The notes: generated by a model from the letters alone, not told the origin. DNA of 64,000 nt from Mya arenaria (GCF_026914265.1 NC_069125.1:26573595-26637594); one strand, 5' to 3'; counted from the first letter of the stretch, positions 36,001 through 47,839 are shown. Translations and numbers: made by a program.

Positions 36001-37960
36001 GTTCTAAAGCAGTGTAGTTTGACAACTGGCCATATATCTCTATACTGGTGTTCATAGTATTGTGATCCGTTCTAAAGCAGTGTAGTTTGACAAGTGGCCA
36101 TATATCTCTATACTGGTGTCCATAGTATTGGGACCCGTTCTAAAGCAGTGTAGTTTGACAAGTGGCCATATACCTCTATACTGGTGTTCATAGTATTGGG
36201 ATCCGTTCTAAAGCAGTGTAGTTTGACAAGTGGCCATATATCTCTATACTGGTGTCCATAGTATTGGGACCCGTTCTAAAGCAGTGTAGTTTGACAAGTG
36301 GCCATATACCTCTATACTGGTGTTCATAGTATTGGGACCCGTTCTAAATCAGTGTAGTTTGACAAGTGGCCATATATCTCTATACTGGTGTTCATAGTAT
36401 TGGGACCCGTTCTAAAGCAGTGTAGTTTGACAACTGGCCATATACCTCTATACTGGTGTCCATAGTATTGGGACCCGTTCTAAAGCAGTGTAGTTTGACA
36501 AGTGGCCATATATCTCTATACTGGTGTCCATAGTATTGGGACCCGTTCTAAAGCAGTGTAGTTTGACAAGTGGCCATATATCTCTATACTGGTGTTCATA
36601 GTATTGGGACCCGTTCTAAATCAGTGTAGTTTGACAACTGGCCATATATCTCTATACTGGTGTTCATAGTATTGGGACCCGTTCTAAAGCAGTGTAGTTT
36701 GACAATTGGTCATATATCTCTATACTGGTGTCCATAGTATTGGGACCCGTTCTAAAGCAGTGTAGTTTGACAAGTGGCCATATACCTCTATACTGGTGTT
36801 CATAGTATTGGGATCCGTTCTAAAGCAGTGTAGTTTGACAAGTGGCCATATATCTCTATACTGGTGTCCATAGTATTGGGACCCGTTCTAAATCAGTGTA
36901 GTTTGACAAGTGGCCATATACCTCTATACTGGTGTTCATAGTATTGGGATCCGTTCTAAAGCAGTGTAGTTTGACAAGTGGCCATATATCTCTATACTGG
37001 TGTTCATAGTATTGGGATCCGTTCTAAAGCAGTGTAGTTTGACAACTGGCCATATACCTCTATACTGGTGTCCATAGTATTGGGACCCGTTCTAAAGCAG
37101 TGTAGTTTGACAAGTGGCCATATATCTCTATACTGGTGTCCATAGTATTGGGACCCGTTCTAAATCAGTGTAGTTTGACAAGTGGCCATATATCTCTATA
37201 CTGGTGTCCATAGTATTTTGACCCGTTCTAAAGCAGTGTAGTTTGACAACTGGCCATATACCTCTATACTGGTGTCCATAGTATTGGGACCCGTTCTAAA
37301 GCAGTGTAGTTTGACAAGTGGCCATATACCTCTATACTGGTGTTCATAGTATTGGGACCCGTTCTAAAGCAGTGTAGTTTGACAAGTGGCCATATATCTC
37401 TATACTGGTGTTCATAGTATTGGGACCCGTTCTAAAGCAGTGTAGTTTGACAACTGGCCATATACCTCTATACTGGTGTCCATAGTATTGGAATCCGTTC
37501 TAAATCAGTGTAGTTTGACAACTGGCCATATATCTCTATACTGGTGTCCATAGTATTGGGACCCGTTCTAAAGCACTGTAGTTTGACAAGTGGCCATATA
37601 TCTCTATACTGGTGTCCATAGTATTGGGACCCGTTCTAAAGCACTGTAGTTTGACAACTGGCCATATACCTCTATACTGGTGTCCATAGTATTGGGACCC
37701 GTTCTAAAGCACTGTAGTTTGACAACTGGCCATATACCTCTATACTGGTGTCCATAGTATTGGGACCCGTTCTAAAGCAGTGTAGTTTGACAAGTGGCCA
37801 TATACCTCTATACTGGTGTTCATAGTATTGGGACCCGTTCTAAAGCAGTGTAGTTTGACAAGTGGCCATATATCTCTATACTGGTGTCCATAGTATTGGG
37901 ACCCGTTCTAAAGCAGTGTAGTTTGACAAGTGGCCATATATCTCTATACTAGTGTCCATA
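33081..37960 (+). repeat. 68-bp satellite array, type B homogenised domain
   Basis: Nearly every monomer carries GCAGTGTAG or TCAGTGTAG with ACAAGTGG or ACAACTGG and GTATTGGGAC. The GTTATGAGA alternative is almost absent. Adjacent monomers are more alike than in the flanking domains, as expected from a recent local amplification. Confidence 0.9.
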
Positions 37961-39880
37961 GTTATGAGATCTGTTCTAGAGCACTGTAGTTTGACAACTG
38001 GCCATATATCTCTATACTGGTGTTCATAGTATTGGGACCCGTTCTAAAGCACTGTAGTTTGACAACTGACCATATATCTCTATACTGGTGTCCATAGTTA
38101 TGAGATCCGTTCTAAAGCACTGTAGTTTGACAACTGGCCATATATCTCTATACTGGTGTTCATAGTTAAGGGATACGTTCTAAAGCACTGTAGTTTGACA
38201 ACTGGCCATATATCTCTATACTGGTGTCCATAGTATTTTGACCCGTTCTAAAGCAGTGTAGTTTGACAACTGGCCATATACCTCTATACTGGTGTCCATA
38301 GTATTGGGACCCGTTCTAAAGCAGTGTAGTTTGACAAGTGGCCATATATCTCTATACTGGTGTCCATAGTATTGGGATCCGTTCTAAAGCAGTGTAGTTT
38401 GACAACTGGCCATATATCTCTATACTGGTGTCCATAGTATTGGGACCCGTTCTAAAGCAGTGTAGTTTGACAACTGGCCATATATCTCTATACTGGTGTC
38501 CATAGTTATGGGACCCGTTCTAAAACAGTGTAGTTTGACAAGTGGCCATATATCTCTATACTGGTGTCCATAGTTATGAGACCCGTTCTAGAGCACTGTA
38601 CTTTGACAACTGGCCATATATCTCTATACTGGTGTCCATAGTATTGGGACCCGTTCTAAAGCACTGTAGTTTGACAACTGGCCATATATCTCTATACTGG
38701 TGTTCATAGTATTGGGACCCGTTCTAAAGCACTGTAGTTTGACAACTGGCCATATATCTCTATACTAGTGTTCATAGTTATGAGATCCGTTCTAAAGCAC
38801 TGTAGTTTGACAACTGGCCATATATCTCTATACTGGTGTTCATAGTATTGGGACCCGTTCTAAAGCACTGTAGTTTGACAACTGGCCATATATCTCTATA
38901 CTAGTGTTCATAGTTATGAGATCCGTTCTAAGGCACTGTAGTTTGATAATTGGCCATATATCTCTATACTAGTGTTCATAGTTATGAGATCCGTTCTAAA
39001 GCACTGTTACGTTAGACAACTGGCCATATGTCTCTATACTGTTGTTCATAATATTGGGACCCGTTCTAAAGCACTGTAGTTTGACAACTGGCCATATACC
39101 TCTATACTGTTGTTCATAGTATTGGGACCCGTTCTAGAGCACTGTAGTTTGACAACTGGCCATATATCTCTATACTGGTGTCCATAGTTATGAGACCCGT
39201 TCTAGAGCACTGTAGTTTGACAACTAGCCATATATCTCTATACTGGTGTCCATAGTTATGAGACCCGTTCTAGAGCACTGTAGTTTGACAACTGGCCATA
39301 TATCTCTATACTGGTGTTCATAGTTAAGGGACCCGTTCTAAAGCACTGTAGTTTGACAACTGGCCATATACCTCTATACTGTTGTTTATAGTATGGGGAC
39401 CCGTTCTAAAGCACTGTAGTTTGACAACTGGCCATATACCTCTATACTGTTGTTTATAGTATGGGGACCCGTTCTAAAGCACTGTAGTTTGACAACTGGC
39501 CATATACCTCTATACTGTTGTTCAAAGTATTGGGACCCATTCTAAAGCACTATAGTTTGACAACTAGACATATATCTCTATACTGGTGTTCATAGTTAAG
39601 GGACCCGTTCTAAAGCACTGTAGTTTGACAACTAGCCATATATCTCTATACTGGTGTTCATAGTATTAGGACACATTTTAGAGCATTGTAGTTTGACAAC
39701 TGGCCGTATATCTCCATACTGGTGATCATAGTTGAGGGACAGGATTTTAAGCGCTGTGGTTTGATGATTGACCATTTTTACTGATGTTCATAGTCAACGG
39801 ACACAGTTTAAAGTGCTGTAGTTAGACAACTGGCCATCTATTTCTATACTGTTGACCATTGCTAGGGGACATATTTTAAA
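37961..39880 (+). repeat. 68-bp satellite array, return to type A, decaying edge
   Basis: Type A monomers resume with GATCTGTTCTAGAGCACTG. Many rare variants here also occur in 30,691-32,560. The last four or five monomers (from about 39,660) accumulate substitutions (for example GTTTGATGATTGACC), marking the ageing right boundary of the array. Confidence 0.9.
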
Positions 39881-40763
39881 GTGACTCGCTCAGGGTTTGG
39901 CAAAATGCACGCACAACAACGAAATAAAATGTGGCAAATCATAAGGAGTGTTCAAACAAAAATACCAAAATGTTGATATTTGCTCAAATAATGTCTGTGA
40001 AGACCATAATTAGTAACACGATATAAAATTAATTAAGGCTGTGGTGTTGCGTGATTGGTTGATTACATTATCATGTGATATTATGAATGTTTCCTTTACA
40101 GGTCAACATATCCACCATTTTTGTTGTAAATTCAAGTCCCAGTGGCTGGAGGACTAGCCGGCTGTTTTCTACTTTTTTCTTGGATTTAAAGGCTCGGATT
40201 CGAACCTCACTAAAACCAAAATACTTTTTTATGCTATGACTGTATTTAAAATGCCTTCATACGAGTAGTTATGAGGTGACACCTAATGTGAAGTTCTTAT
40301 TCTTAAGCAATGCAGTTTATCAACTGATCACCTGGAATCATTGATTTGAGATTGGATTTTGGATTCACTGGAGGAGCAAAGTGATGTTTGATTCAGCTGA
40401 AAAACTATGAAATTGAAATAATGTTTTTGGATTTTGAAGTCTGCAGATAATACACAGGATTTATGCAAGTGTAAGATAAATGGTTAGAACCAGTTAAAAC
40501 TTCAAAGAAAGTCTTCATTGGTTGTGTTAAAAACAGATTACTTTTTATTTAGTGAAGAAACATAGAAATGGAATTATAGAAAAACGTCAGGATAAGCATT
40601 GGATTAAGGTGATTTTCAAGAATAAGTTGAAATATGTGAAGAAAACTACTAGATCATCAATTCACCTGAGGAATTACAAGAACATTAGATTAAGAAGATG
40701 ATCTACAAGAAATGGTTGGATTACCCTATGTGAAGAAACTACTAGATCAACAATTGGATTCAC
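39881..40763. other. no gene recognised; local direct repeats
   Basis: Two diverged copies of GTGAAGAAACTACTAGATCA...GAGGAATTACAAGAA occur about 90 bp apart (about 40,637 and 40,730). A B-box-like GGTTCGAATCC on the minus strand near 40,200 lacks the rest of a tRNA fold. Confidence 0.4.
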
Positions 40764-40937
40764 ATGAGGAATTACAAGAAAATATATGATGAAAGTCTAT
40801 TTTACTATGCTCTTTTACAAATGGATGTTGTTCATCTGAAATGGGCCAAACTTGAAGAGAAGACTAAAAAATATGGAAGAATTGTGGGGATTTTAGATGA
40901 CATGATTGAGTCTGTGACAAGAACACTTCCATTGTAG
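40764..40937 (+). CDS. small unrecognised open frame (57 codons)
   Basis: ATG at 40,764 runs to TAG at 40,935-40,937. The peptide begins MRNYKKIYDESLFYYALLQ and ends GILDDMIESVTRTLPL, with a charged middle (KLEEKTKKYGR). It has a natural-looking amino-acid mix and hydrophobic periodicity suggestive of helices. It could be a short gene, a last exon or chance. No clean acceptor lies upstream and I do not recognise it. Confidence 0.25.
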   Translation: MRNYKKIYDESLFYYALLQMDVVHLKWAKLEEKTKKYGRIVGILDDMIESVTRTLPL

Positions 40938-41299
40938 GTAGTTTTCTATGCTTGGTGAAATTGAGAAATAGTTTTTCATACAAGTATGGTTACTTATCTG
41001 CATGGAAATATCAACATAAAGCGAAACTTATGTGAACTGTGTCACAAATTAATTCTTCTGAAAGTACACAGTAATTATTATACACTTATATCAAGGGTCT
41101 GAAGCATTGATTGACCTTGGCTTTTGTTCAGGCTTAAACCACCAAATGATTTTCCTTTCAAGTCTTAAATCTATGGCCTGTCATTCCATACATCAAAAAA
41201 CACTAATTTTTGCTAACACCATCAGCTATTTGACCTGTTGTTTTTTATCTCCCTACAACCAGCCTATTGAATCACAGATTTAAAGTATGCTGGCAATAA

Positions 41300-42396
41300 C
41301 TGCATGGTTACAAAGGGATATCTTTGAAGAGGTGATTATGACTACCTGGGATATCTTTGAAGAGATGACTATGACTACCTTGGATATCTTTGAAGAGGTG
41401 ACTATGACTACCTTGGATATCTTTGAAAAGGTGATCATAACTACATGTACCTGGGATATCTTTGAAGAGGTGACCATGACTACCTTGGATATCTTTGAAG
41501 AGGTGATCATAACTACCTGGGATATCTTTGAAGAGGTGACCATGACTACTTTGGATATCTTTGAAGAGGTGACCATGACTACATGTACCTGGGATATTTT
41601 TGAAGAGGTGACCATGACTACCTTGGACATCTTTGAAGAGGTGATCATAACTACCTGGGATATCTTTGAAGAGGTGACTATGACTACCTTGGATATCTTT
41701 GAAGAGGTGACTATGACTACCTTGGATATCTTTGAAGAGGTGATCATAACTACATGTACCTGGGATATCTTTGAAGAGGTGACCATGACTACCTTGGATA
41801 TCTTTGAAGAGGTAATCATAACTACCTGGGATATCTTTGAAGAGGTGACCATGACTACTTTGGATATCTTTGAAAAGGTGATCATAACTACATGTACCTG
41901 GGATATCTTTGAAGAGGTGACCATGACTACCTTGGATATCTTTGAAGAGGTGATCATAACTACCTGGGATATCTTTGAAGAGGTGACCATGACTACTTTG
42001 GATATCTTTGAAGAGGTGACCATGACTAGCTTGGATATCTTTGAAGAGGTGATAATGACTACCTGGGATATCTTTGAAGAGGTGCTCATGTCTACCTGGG
42101 ATATCTTTGAAGAGTTGATCAAGACTACCTGGGATATTTTTGAAGAGGTGATCATGACTACCTTGACTATCTTTGAAGAGGTGCTCATGACTACCTGGGA
42201 TATCTTTGAAGAGGTGATCATGACTACCTGGGATATCTTTGAAGAGGTGATCATGACTACCTTAGATATCTTTGAAGAGATGCTCATGACTTCCTGGGAT
42301 ATCTTTGAAGAGGTGCTCATGTCTACCTGGGATATCTTTGAAGAGTTGATCAAGACTACCTGGGATATCTTTGAAGTGTTAATCATGACTACCTGA
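41300..42396. repeat. 33-bp minisatellite, ~33 units, open on both strands
   Basis: The unit is GATATCTTTGAAGAGGTGAT followed by CATGACTACCTGG. Some units have 39 bp, from an extra ACATGT-type insertion. All lengths are multiples of three, so the plus strand reads as an 11-residue repeat DIFEEVTMTTW (13 residues with TTCTW) from ATG 41,287 to TGA 42,394-42,396. The minus strand is also open, as SSKISQVVMIT repeats. Both-strand openness is expected of a stop-free triplet-sized unit, so I treat it as a minisatellite rather than a gene. Confidence 0.85.
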
Positions 42397-42950
42397 AGGT
42401 GGTATAAATAAACCATCTGCTCGGTGCAAAATTGAAAAATTCTTTCAATCATGCCTAAGGCAGCCTTTATACATGTAACAGAGGCTTTTTCTAGCTTCCT
42501 GCTGAGCTGATAAGGATAGTAGTAATCACTTAATACAAGAAATCAACATTTTTAAATGCTTTATTTGAAATCATAATAAAAATCCATTCAAAAAAGTGCT
42601 GACACAACAATGTGACAAATGTTCTGGACTGGGCTACAGTAAATGAACATAGATGCATCTTGATGAACCTACTGGTTCCAATGAACTATTGAAAGTTTAT
42701 AGGCAAAAGCTATATGTATTACATTTGAAAACAACAGTTACCTTGTTGGCTTAACATGGAGCTTTAAGTAAAAACCTTAGGGATACAATATTTAATATAA
42801 ATGGTCAAAAAAGTTTTTTGTTTCAACTAACTTCTCCATATAAATAGGGTAGGTCAATATGCCTTTTTCTATTTTATTTTTAGAGTCGGGGTTCTGTACC
42901 CAAACTACCTATACCAGGGTATATCACCATTCTATTTTTTTAAGATAAAC
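42397..42950. other. no gene recognised
   Basis: AT-rich sequence without exon signals. A TATAAATA occurs at about 42,404, just after the minisatellite, but nothing downstream supports a promoter. Confidence 0.35.
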
Positions 42951-43299
42951 AAGAGCTGTCATAGGACAGTGCCATCAACTATGTGCCACTTTGTCTTAGA
43001 AATAAATACAATAATGATGAAATATGTGGCTGTCAAATGCAGTATAAAACAGTCAAAATTAAAAGTAAGCAAGAAATGCTGCAATGCAACAAAAACAGAT
43101 TTTCAATGATTGACAGACAAACATAATTAATTACCCTTTGTTGAGTGAATAGGTTTCAATAGGTTTTTTTTTTTTTTTGTAATGGTGACCTTGATACTAT
43201 GGGCCCCAAATGCAATCCAATGATAGGTCTTTATAAGCTCTTCCTATATACTAAGTTTGGTCACTATATGTCAACGCTAACTAGTTATTCAGTACTAAC

Positions 43300-44163
43300 T
43301 AGTGTTTGAAAATCAGACTCCATTTGCTATCGATAATCAAATTGAATCAAAACAAGCATTTCGATTTACTATCGGACAATAATCGAACGTTCATAATATC
43401 TGTAAGGAATACATTCTTTATACATACATGTAGTATCATCATGATCATTTAGATGGTTTGACTTGGAATCAGTATGTGTGATGCTATAGTCATGCCTTGG
43501 CAACAGTAAGTAAATTTTATTAATCTTTTCCTGTCTTTAATAACTAAATGAAAAACCATAACAACACAACACATACTTAATAATTGCACATCAATTGCAA
43601 AAAGTCATCTTTGTATTTTATCAATGTAAAAAAATATTCAATATTTGTAAATCAGCTTAACATTCAATAACCTGTTATATTGAACATATCATTAGAATAT
43701 CTAAATTTCATAAAACTTCCACCAAAAAAGTAAACTAGTTAATTACAAACGAAACCAAAAAAGGTTTCAAAAACAGAATGCATCCCGCCGGGATCCCCGG
43801 TATTCACAGGTATGACCAGACCCACTACACTATAGAGACAGCTTATAGAAGAAGGTTTTATGAAATATATAAACAATTAAAAACAATTTATAATTTTGGG
43901 AGAGTTTGTAAGGTATTAAGCACAAGTGTTTACATTCACCGCATTTGTGTAAGAGAGTGACACCCTTCTTAAAATGAATACAACAAGAATTTACATGAAA
44001 GAAAAAATGACATTAACTCAAGTTTTACCACAAAACAAAACATACGTAGTTACAGGAAGTAACATTAGTGACATTGATTTTGGACAACCACTATCGATTG
44101 TCGCCGACATAGTACCGGTATTGTCAGTCACGATTAATCAATAGTACTTGGTAATCATCACTA
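43300..44163. mobile_element. 864-bp hAT-type MITE with 8-bp target duplication
   Basis: GTACTAAC flanks both sides exactly (43,292-43,299 and 44,164-44,171). The ends are TAGTGTTTGAAAATC and, inverted, TAGTGATGATTACC. Both fit the hAT terminal pattern beginning TAGTG and the 8-bp hAT duplication length. No transposase frame is inside. The internal ATCGATTGTCGCCGA is shared with the palindromic element at 51,793-51,882. Confidence 0.75.
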
Positions 44164-44370
44164 GTACTAACCATTTTTCTATTTATATTATTAGGGACCT
44201 TGACCTTGATCCTAGGAGCCGCAAATGTAATCCCATGTAAAATCTCAATAAACTCTACCTTTATACCAAGTTTGGTCACTCTCTGTCAAACTTAACTAAA
44301 ATTATAAGGTACCATAGGTGTATTTGATGTTGTCCTCCTGCTGACCAGCCCACAAAACAATGTCATTTCA

Positions 44371-44405
44371 TAACCAGGTTTCACTTCACAGTGAAAACCT
44401 GGTTA
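44371..44405. repeat. hairpin inside the tandem-core repeat
   Basis: TAACCAGGTTTCAC pairs with GTGAAAACCTGGTTA, with one extra A, around a 6-nt loop. Confidence 0.75.
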
Positions 44406-44520
44406 GAAATATAAAATGTGCCTATCAAAACCTTGAACCGGACGCCAACAGCAACACTGGGGCAAGTAGAAAAGCCTCCTTATTCTTCCAATAGTCAAGC
44501 TTAACATGGTCAAAATTTAA

Positions 44521-45439
44521 CATGTTCACTAAAAAAGCACATTCTTTAGAAAATAAAGAAAACAATTACACACTACAGCAAAAGGTGTAGGGTCCGAGGA
44601 AAAAATAGTGATCAGTCAGGTTAGTGGAAACAAACAACAACAAAATTCACACAGAGGGCTATTTTAAAAGTTAGTCAAATATGACTGCATTGTAACCATT
44701 TATTGTTCATTTAACTAATTAAGACCAATACCTGTCAGTATATGCAAAGATCTTGCAAATAATGTGGTTAAAAAGCATCAAAGAGAATACATCTGTACAT
44801 AATGCTATTTTAGTTAAAAAGATACTTGTGCTAATTTACACACGCTGAACATTAACTCCAACCAACAATTGCACAATGCAATAGTACATGCACTCATTAA
44901 ACAAATAAATACATTTAAACAAAAGATGTTTAAAGACATTGTGCTAGATTAAAGAAGGCATATATCAGCAATGACTGCAATATTGACCTTTTGACCTAAT
45001 GATCATAAAGGATAATCGACTGGTCAAGTCAAATATACTAAAAATGTATTAACTGTCTGAGATATAAAACACAAAGAATGTTTTACTTACAGCATTAACA
45101 GTGACTTTGAACTACTGATTTCAAAAACAAGCAGGAATTGATGTAAGAGGGGGATGATTAAGGGCACAACCTTTTGACACACGCCCATCCCTCAGAGACG
45201 AAAATGATACAGTTTTAAATGTTTGCAGTGGGGTTCAGGGAAATTTTAAACAAACCACGTTTGAAATGTTGCATATTTAGCCCATTTTATTACCTTTTTT
45301 TGATATTGACATAATAAGTACCCCTGCTGAATCAGCTAGTGGTTGTATGCTGTTTAAGTGCAAACTAACACAAAGTTACAAGGTCCTCAAACAAATAACT
45401 GTTATTAACATTTTTCATAACACTGAATGATGGATGTAA
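44521..45439. other. no gene recognised
   Basis: A fragment near 44,587-44,640 (GTAGGGTCCGAGGAAAAAAT, TAGTGGAAACAAACAAC) resembles an eroded end of the GGCCTAAAA-family TIR element. Otherwise I see nothing. Confidence 0.3.
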
Positions 45440-46140
45440 CCTTAACCAGTGAATAAATTTAACAGGTTTAATAACATGTAAATGGAAAACTTATTATATA
45501 ATTATGCAAAAACATTGGCTCTGAAACCTAATATATCATACGGTCTTTATGTCGGCCTATCTCGTATACATGCGCTAAAGGGTTAAAGCTGCTCTCTCAC
45601 AGCCGGATCGACCAATTTGACATCTTTTTTGTATTGGAATGATGTATTTTGTGATAGATGTCTGGAAAACAGTGATAATTATATATGATTGCTAACAAAA
45701 GATCAGATCATGTTTTTTTTTAATTTCCAACTGGAAATCAATGTTTTATGGCTACAAGAGTTACTAATACGCTTTAAGAAAAAAAATCAGCAGTTTTTCA
45801 CACAATTGAGATCTGTTCTATTGTTTAATCTTAAATAATTTAAATTGAAGGATGGTTCTGAGACAAAACATGCAAAATAATGTAAAAACTGTAGAGTGCA
45901 GCTGTAATGTACATTCTTAAAGTCAACAACACAAACCTTTGTTCCTGATTGCTGTAAAAAGTGTTACAAAAATGACAAGGCTGAAACAAGATAAGATAAA
46001 AAATGACCCGAATTTGTGATGGTCAAGTTTTTGACACAAAGCCTATCAGTATTTATAGTTACGTACACAAATAATGATTTGCAATGCTAATTAACAAGCT
46101 CTAGCTAAATTTCAGCAGGACCCTGTTAATATGCATTGGA
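45440..46140 (+). repeat. ~650-bp dispersed repeat, copy 2
   Basis: Counterpart of 14,470-15,150 in the same orientation. It includes the embedded TTAA MITE (AGCTGCTCTCTCACAG from 45,597, ending about 45,903, where the right TTAA has become GTAA). Alignment stops at about 46,140. Confidence 0.75.
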
Positions 46141-46625
46141 GTGATAGCAATCACTAAATATTAATGGTCTTAGGTCAAAGAATTCAAGAGTCATTGTGCA
46201 GATTAACCACAGTTTGCCATGACCTTCACCTTTGACCAACAAACTCAAAATACAATACTGGTCATGTTCTGGTCAAAGATATCCTACCATTAATGTTTCA
46301 TGGTCTAAGGTCAACCTACAAAATGTATTATTAAGATATTTAAAAAATAAAATGCGTCTGTTTGTAAATCATTAACACAAAGCAGCGCAAAAGAGGTCTT
46401 TTATATCACAGATTCTCTGCAAGGTAAGCTAAGGTAATTCCATCCAAAGAGCTTGCAAACTGTCAACAGCCTGTTGAAGAGATTGTCCTGAGAGGAACAA
46501 TCCTGGGGATTCATTCACTTCCTTCTGAGTTGAGATGTTTCAAACTGACAGCCTGCAATTTCAATGTACATATTTAAAAACAGTTTATATTCGCAGTGAC
46601 TTTTTATGTTTATTTTTTACCTTAA

Positions 46626-46969
46626 AGCTGCACTCTCACAGATTTACCATATTTACAACTTTTTTATTTTTTGTCTTGGAAAGAGCAAATTTTTGCGTAA
46701 ATATCTGCAAACTAATGATATAAGATTGCTGACAAAATATCAGAGCGCAGATTTGCATATTTCCGTTAGAAAATTAATACTTTATGGCTAAAACCGTGAC
46801 TGACAGTTTAAGAAAAATGCATAAAACATGATTTTTTTAACTTAAATATAAAAATCTGCAATCTATTTTTTGTCAGCAGTCTTATATCACTGGTTTCCAT
46901 GGACTTTCGCCAAAAAATGGCTCATTCCAAGACAAAAAATAAAAACGTTCAATCCGTGAGAGTGCAGCT
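46626..46969. mobile_element. 344-bp TTAA MITE, nearly palindromic
   Basis: TTAA at 46,622-46,625 and 46,970-46,973 flanks AGCTGCACTCTCACAGATTT on the left. On the right, read inverted, is AGCTGCACTCTCACGGATTG. The inverted arms extend beyond 100 bp, including TTTTTGTCTTGGAA and TTGCTGACAAAA versus TTTTTTGTCAGCA. This is the best preserved copy of the family in the window. Confidence 0.8.
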
Positions 46970-47178
46970 TTAAGTGATGATACATTAAATGTTGCCCATA
47001 TATTATTTAATGATTAAACAAACTATCATTAACAGTAATCTTACAGGTATGAAGCTATGGCTTTTACAGCATTTCAAAGAAAACACATTCATGAAACAAA
47101 TGATAAAATTGACTTTGTCTGTATATAATTATTTATAACAATGTTTAAAAAGTTTATTATTTTTAGTTTTAATTACAG

Positions 47179-47222
47179 AAATGTTGATGCTGAGGACTTG
47201 GAAAGGTTTAATCTCACCCAAG
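47179..47222 (+). CDS. candidate 44-nt exon
   Basis: An acceptor with a pyrimidine-rich run (TTTTAATTACAG) and a strong donor (AAG|GTAAGA) bracket 44 nt. These read NVDAEDLERFNLTQ in one frame with 1 nt left at each side. The peptide looks natural and acidic, but no partner exon is found nearby. It may be a host microexon or chance. Confidence 0.25.
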
Positions 47223-47839
47223 GTAAGAGGTGCAGATTGTATGCATCCATAGGCCTACTGCAGGTGTCAGTCTGTATATGTTGTCATGGCTGCTACTGAG
47301 ATCATGGACTCAATGGTGTGGTCAACTGTTGGTCCAAGCAGGATATACCTACCACCACTGAGACAGGCTCTGGATAAATGGCAGGCAAAGGTCCATGACC
47401 AGCTCCTAATAGCATTAATAATTCATAGTATGAGATGCATTGTTTATTAAACATGTACATGGGTATATAATTTTTGTTCTCACTCATCAACTCAATGCTC
47501 TTTAAATCATTGTTTTTATTTCAATTCTGTACTTGTGTATAAGACCTGTACTTGTGTATGGACATTTCTTTTAAGCGTGGCAGAAACAATAAATGTGGTG
47601 TCATACAAAATTACAAACACAAAGCACAGTCTTACCAGTTGGCTTTTCAACATGGTTCGATCTTGAACTCTTCTACATTCCAGAAGCAAGCTGGTGTAGA
47701 CAGACTGCACAGCACACACTTTATGGTGATAGTGGTGGTGGCCATTTTGTGCTAGTGTGCTTCTAGTGTCTTTTTGAACCAATTCTACTAAAAAAATAAA
47801 AAAATAAATGAACATCTGTCAATTGACTTCCTACAGTGC
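47223..47839. other. no gene recognised
   Basis: Short open frames on both strands (47,302-47,490 minus; 47,552-47,755 plus) overlap in the usual chance pattern and show no motif. Confidence 0.3.

Larger units (their letters stand above)
42952..44520 (+). mobile_element. tandem-core dispersed repeat, interrupted by a hAT MITE
   Basis: It starts AACAAGAGCTGTCATAGGAC. It contains two tandem copies of a unit of about 140 bp with GACCTTGAT, GG.CCGCAAATG and CCAAGTTTGGTCACT (43,180-43,299 and 44,195-44,310). It then has a hairpin and ends with GGACGCCAACAGCAACACTGG. Removing the 43,300-44,163 insertion and one target copy makes the second unit follow the first directly. I recall similar tandem-core elements in bivalves; that is memory, not a search. 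Confidence 0.55.

Noticed and set aside
23418..39880. CRISPR-like array
   Set aside because: The 68-bp units are contiguous with no unique spacers, vary at scattered sites and sit in animal DNA. It is a satellite.
40180..40215. tRNA B box (GGTTCGAATCC, minus strand)
   Set aside because: The T-stem does not pair fully and no acceptor or anticodon arm can be built around it.
42402..42412. TATA box (TATAAATA)
   Set aside because: AT-rich background makes it likely by chance, and no coding region or first exon follows.
41280..42452. 390-codon minus-strand open frame (SSKISQVVMIT repeats)
   Set aside because: Antisense reading of the 33-bp minisatellite. Openness on both strands follows from the repeat unit.
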